From Clostridiales bacterium (GTDB lineage: Bacteria; Bacillota; Clostridia; Oscillospirales; Acutalibacteraceae), in contig DYBQ01000014.1 of assembly GCA_019418545.1 (NCBI GenBank), positions 1 to 25,598 of the forward strand: a stretch of 25,598 bases of DNA, given 5' to 3'. The first letter of the stretch is position 1. Every line of letters starts with the position of its first letter. Shown in pieces: positions 23,072 to 25,598 of this stretch. Under the pieces are notes generated by a model, which saw nothing but the letters and a program-made list of their open reading frames with translations, did no database searches and was not told where the DNA came from. The position numbers and the translations under genes were made by a program.

Positions 23072-24525
23072 GGGTTTTCTCCCCTTCCTGTTTTGGTCTC
23101 GCCAGTAACAATCACCATTCCGGCCCGGTCCTGCATCACGTCTTCCATGGACATCCCCGTTTCCCGGGCGATAATCTCATGAACCCGGGGGCCGCAGAAG
23201 CCGCCCTGACACCGGCCCATGCCTGCGCCGCACCGCCGCTTGATGCCGTCGATGGACACCGGCGGAATGGGCGAATGAAGGGCGTCCACCATTTCCCCTT
23301 CCGTCACTGTTTCACAGCGGCAGATGATGCGGCCATAGAGGGGATTTTTTTTAACAGCTTCGGCTTTTTCTTTTTGGGAAAGCTCTTTAAAACGGAGCTT
23401 TTCTGGAAGCTCTTCCTCAAAGCCTTCTTTGTGCAGCAATTTCACGCCGTCCTGCATGAGCAAATCTGCCACATATTCCCCGATGGCGGGCGCACTGGAA
23501 AGGCCGGGGGACTTGATGCCCGCCACGTCCAGAAAACCGGGCTCCAGCCAGCGGATTTGAAAATCATCCACACTAGTGTTGGCGCGCACGCCGGCAAAGT
23601 TTCGGATAGAATCCCGAAAGCTAAGGCCAGGCACTGACAGCAGCGCCATTTTTTTCACAAACTCCAGCCCTTCGGCGGTAGTGCCTGTATCGAGAGCCCC
23701 TTCCACCGGTTCGGCATTGGGGCCGACAATCAGGTTTCCATCTACGGTGGGGCTCACCAGCACGCCCTTGCCCACTTTTGTGGGGCACTGGAAAATCACA
23801 TGATGTACGGTATTTCCGGCACACTTATCAAAAAGATAATATTGCCCCCGGCTGGGCATCATTTCATAGCTTGGCTGTTTCAAAAGAGAGGCAGTGGCAA
23901 AGGCATCCACACCGGTGGCATTGATGACATATCGTGTGTGGATTGTGCCGGAAGGAGTGGCCAGAGCATAACTGTCTCCCGTTTTATCAATCCCTGTCAC
24001 CGGGCAATTCCGATAAAGCGCCACGCCGTTTCGCACCGCAGACTCGGCAAAAGCCAGCGCCATGCGCCACGGAGAAACAATTCCCGCGCTGGGAGCATAG
24101 AGAGCACCTTTCACTTCCGGGCTGATATTGGGCTCCATCTCCCGCACTTCTTCACCGGAGAGGATTTTTAGCCCCGGCACACCGTTGTGATAGCCCCGCT
24201 GGTACAGCACTTCCACGGTTTTCAGGTTTTCTTCCGTAAAGGCCAGCAGCAGTGAGCCGATGGGCTGATAGGGAAAATGCAGCTTTGAAGCCAGCTCCTT
24301 CACCAGCTCTACACCCCGGGCGTTAAGCTTTGCCATGAGAGAGCCAGGGCGCGGGTCATATCCCGCGTGAATAATGGCAGAGTTTGCTTTGGTGGTGCCC
24401 ACCGCCACATCGTTTTCCTTTTCCAATATACACACAGACAACCGATATTTGGAAAGGTGCCGGGCTATTGCAGCGCCCACCACACCGCAGCCGACAATCA
24501 CTATATCATATCTGCTTTTTTTCAA
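23068..24525 (-). CDS. GlpA-type FAD-dependent glycerol-3-phosphate dehydrogenase-like protein with C-terminal Fe-S domain
   Basis: A 485-aa flavoprotein of the DAO superfamily. The FAD motif GCGVVGAAIARHLSKY starts at 12, with VGTTKANSAIIHAGYDPRPGSLMAKLN and the VINATGVDA segment typical of GlpA/LhgO proteins. The C-terminal BFD-like [2Fe-2S] domain has cysteines C402, C404, C432 and C439 (CRC ... CGAGMGRCQGGFC). The substrate is probably glycerol-3-phosphate or another 2-hydroxy acid; no glpK or glpF lies in the window to settle it. I chose the TTG at 24525, eight bases after AGGAG; upstream in-frame codons encode only the leader hairpins. It is followed by the coupled FAD oxidoreductase and DUF1667 genes. 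Confidence 0.87.
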   Translation of the reverse strand: MKKSRYDIVIVGCGVVGAAIARHLSKYRLSVCILEKENDVAVGTTKANSAIIHAGYDPRPGSLMAKLNARGVELVKELASKLHFPYQPIGSLLLAFTEENLKTVEVLYQRGYHNGVPGLKILSGEEVREMEPNISPEVKGALYAPSAGIVSPWRMALAFAESAVRNGVALYRNCPVTGIDKTGDSYALATPSGTIHTRYVINATGVDAFATASLLKQPSYEMMPSRGQYYLFDKCAGNTVHHVIFQCPTKVGKGVLVSPTVDGNLIVGPNAEPVEGALDTGTTAEGLEFVKKMALLSVPGLSFRDSIRNFAGVRANTSVDDFQIRWLEPGFLDVAGIKSPGLSSAPAIGEYVADLLMQDGVKLLHKEGFEEELPEKLRFKELSQKEKAEAVKKNPLYGRIICRCETVTEGEMVDALHSPIPPVSIDGIKRRCGAGMGRCQGGFCGPRVHEIIARETGMSMEDVMQDRAGMVIVTGETKTGRGENP

Positions 24526-24539
24526 ATCAATCACTCCTG

Positions 24540-24570
24540 TTTTGCTGTAGATAAAGAAAAAGCAGCAAAA
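24540..24570 (-). promoter_or_regulatory. candidate antiterminator hairpin before the GlpA-like gene
   Basis: On the minus strand TTTTGCTG (24570-24563) pairs perfectly with CAGCAAAA (24547-24540) around a 15-base loop, ending two bases before the AGGAG site. Its first arm shares six bases with the second arm of the terminator hairpin at 24565-24600, so the two cannot form together. Confidence 0.55.
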
Positions 24571-24600
24571 AAGTCTGCATGAATATACAGACTTTTTTGC
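24565..24600 (-). terminator. terminator/attenuator hairpin in the GlpA-like leader
   Basis: GCAAAAAAGTCTG (24600-24588 on the minus strand) pairs perfectly over 13 bases with CAGACTTTTTTGC (24577-24565), loop of 10, followed by another T-rich stretch. It lies about 40-75 bases after the predicted transcript start and before the TTG at 24525, where it would act as an attenuator. The sequence is symmetrical and could also stop plus-strand transcription. Confidence 0.7.
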
Positions 24601-24640
24601 CGCCACTCTAAAAACTCCACGGGCAATAATTCGATTTCCA

Positions 24641-24668
24641 TTTATAGTATAACCGCTTCTTTTGTAAA
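24641..24668 (-). promoter_or_regulatory. sigma-A promoter for the redox operon
   Basis: The minus strand has TTTACA (24668-24663), a 16-base spacer, then TATAAA (24646-24641). An overlapping alternative is TTGTAT, 17 bases, TATACT a few bases upstream. Either gives a leader of about 105-115 bases containing the two hairpins. Confidence 0.65.
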
Positions 24669-24871
24669 ATACAAGCCCATTATCATAAAAAAATACTTTT
24701 TTTATAAAAAATTATGATTTATAATAAAACCAATCCAATATTGTCCTCCTGATTTTCTTCATTAAACGGGGCAATGGCCTATTTGACAAAGAATTTATAT
24801 TCTAAAATCAAAAGGATTTGAAAAAATCCAACATGTCGATTTCACTAATTTTGTAAAAGGAGTTGTGTTAT

Positions 24872-25598
24872 ATGGCAAAACAATTTCTCTGTACACAAAC
24901 CGAGCCCGTTGTCCAAACAAAACTGGGAAAACTCCGGGGATTTTTGCTGGATGGAGTATATACCTTTCATGGTATCCGCTATGCACAGGCGGGAAGGTTC
25001 GAAATGCCCCGGGAGGTGGAGCCTTGGGATGGAATTAAAGACGCCCTTTCCTATGGATATGTATGCCCGCTTATCAACCAGCCTGAGCCCAGCGGCGAAG
25101 TTATGGTCCCCCACCGATATTGGCCCCAGCGGGAGGACTGCTTGTTTTTGAATGTATGGAGCACATCACTAAATCCTGATGCCAAAAAGCCCGTTATGGT
25201 CTGGCTGCACGGCGGCGGTTTTTCCGATGGCTCTGCAATTGAACATGTTGCCTATGACGGAGAAAACCTGAGCCGCTTCGGAGATGTGGTGGTCGTCTCC
25301 CTGAACCACCGGCTCAACGTGCTAGGGTATCTGGATGTTTCTTTTCTCGGAGAAAAATATCGGAATTCCGCCAACGCTGGTACCGAGGATATTGTGGCCG
25401 CCCTGCGCTGGATTCGGGATAATATTGCCGCGTTTGGCGGCGATGCGGATAATGTGACCCTGTTTGGTCAGTCCGGCGGCGGAGCCAAGGTTTGGACGCT
25501 TATGCAGACGCCTTCGGCCTTTGGGCTTTTCCACAAGGGGATTATCCAGAGCGGCGTGTATAACCTGCATCCCATCCGCAACTACGGCGGGGACGAGC
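24872..25598 (+). CDS. type-B carboxylesterase, 3' end missing
   Basis: An alpha/beta-hydrolase of the para-nitrobenzyl-esterase/carboxylesterase type; 242 codons are visible and the usual length is near 450-500. The frame starts at ATG 24872 with AAAAGGAG nine bases upstream. Visible features are the RYAQAGRF stretch (36-43), the family signature EDCLFLNVW (88-96), the oxyanion-hole motif HGGGF (113-117), NHRLNVLGYL (145-154) and the nucleophile elbow GQSGGGAK (S201), where many relatives have GESAGG. The acid and histidine of the triad lie off the right edge. No signal peptide is seen, so it is probably cytosolic. It is divergent from the redox operon; a functional link is not shown. Confidence 0.93.
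   Translation, partial: MAKQFLCTQTEPVVQTKLGKLRGFLLDGVYTFHGIRYAQAGRFEMPREVEPWDGIKDALSYGYVCPLINQPEPSGEVMVPHRYWPQREDCLFLNVWSTSLNPDAKKPVMVWLHGGGFSDGSAIEHVAYDGENLSRFGDVVVVSLNHRLNVLGYLDVSFLGEKYRNSANAGTEDIVAALRWIRDNIAAFGGDADNVTLFGQSGGGAKVWTLMQTPSAFGLFHKGIIQSGVYNLHPIRNYGGDE

Larger units (their letters stand above)
24526..24871. other. divergent control region between the redox operon and carboxylesterase
   Basis: 346 bases without a gene. It contains the minus-strand leader hairpins (24540-24600), a minus-strand promoter (24641-24668), and a very AT-rich centre. There ATAAAAAAA (24685-24693) pairs with TTTTTTTAT (24697-24705), nested within ATCATAA (24682-24688) and TTATGAT (24712-24718). For the plus-strand gene a TTGACA occurs at 24783-24788, but its best -10 (TAAAAT, 24803) is only 14 bases away, so no confident promoter is called. 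Confidence 0.6.

Noticed and set aside
24672..24688. Fur-box-like half site ATGATAATGG
   Set aside because: Only half of the expected inverted repeat is present, and AT-rich DNA gives such matches by chance.

Overview
The window reads as chromosomal DNA of a spore-forming low-temperature-marker-free Clostridia member, most likely an Oscillospiraceae/Ruminococcaceae-type gut anaerobe. The reasons are: a Firmicutes-specific gene set (RNase J, GdpP, MutS2, YqzL, YqfC, YqfD, YlbJ-like), strong AGGAGG-type ribosome binding sites with many TTG and GTG starts, moderate GC content, and short interspersed palindromes of the TAGGGGCG type plus a CTCCCTC...GAGGGAG repeat of a kind I associate with this family. 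No rRNA, tRNA, CRISPR array, transposase or phage gene was seen.

Layout. (1) 1-7084, minus strand: a housekeeping run RNase J, gdpP, rplI, dnaB, tilS (tilS runs off the left edge). It is served by a consensus promoter about 320 bases upstream of RNase J and has a structured, terminator-bearing gap between rplI and dnaB. (2) 7085-7626: divergent control region. (3) 7627-8784, plus strand: a lone cysteine desulfurase, ending in a strong bidirectional terminator shared with the convergent tadA. (4) 8848-10391, minus: CPBP-family membrane protease and tadA, with their own promoter. (5) 10560-20097, minus: a version of the Bacillus-type yqfC-yqfD-phoH-ybeY-dgkA-era-yqzL-recO cluster, followed by mutS2 and a membrane-anchored protein of unknown function. 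Compared with Bacillus subtilis, pgpH (between phoH and ybeY) and cdd (between dgkA and era) are absent. An SdpI-like membrane gene with its own consensus promoter sits between dgkA and era. (6) 20261-21415, plus: a YlbJ-like sporulation membrane protein. (7) 21452-24525, minus: a tightly coupled three-gene redox operon (GlpA-type FAD dehydrogenase with a C-terminal Fe-S domain, a second FAD/NAD oxidoreductase, and a DUF1667 protein). Its leader carries two mutually exclusive hairpins. (8) 24872-end, plus: the start of a type-B carboxylesterase.

How it fits together. Regions 1 and 5 cover RNA decay, ribosome biogenesis, replication, recombination, c-di-AMP breakdown and spore formation. Region 7 probably oxidises glycerol-3-phosphate or a related 2-hydroxy substrate and passes electrons through flavin and Fe-S centres. 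Most of the window is ordinary core genome. The observations I rate highest are regulatory RNA candidates (leaders of the glpA-like gene, dnaB, phoH and RNase J) and small palindromic repeats whose conserved TAG is the stop codon of two separate genes. I did not find convincing evidence for a wholly new multi-gene system.
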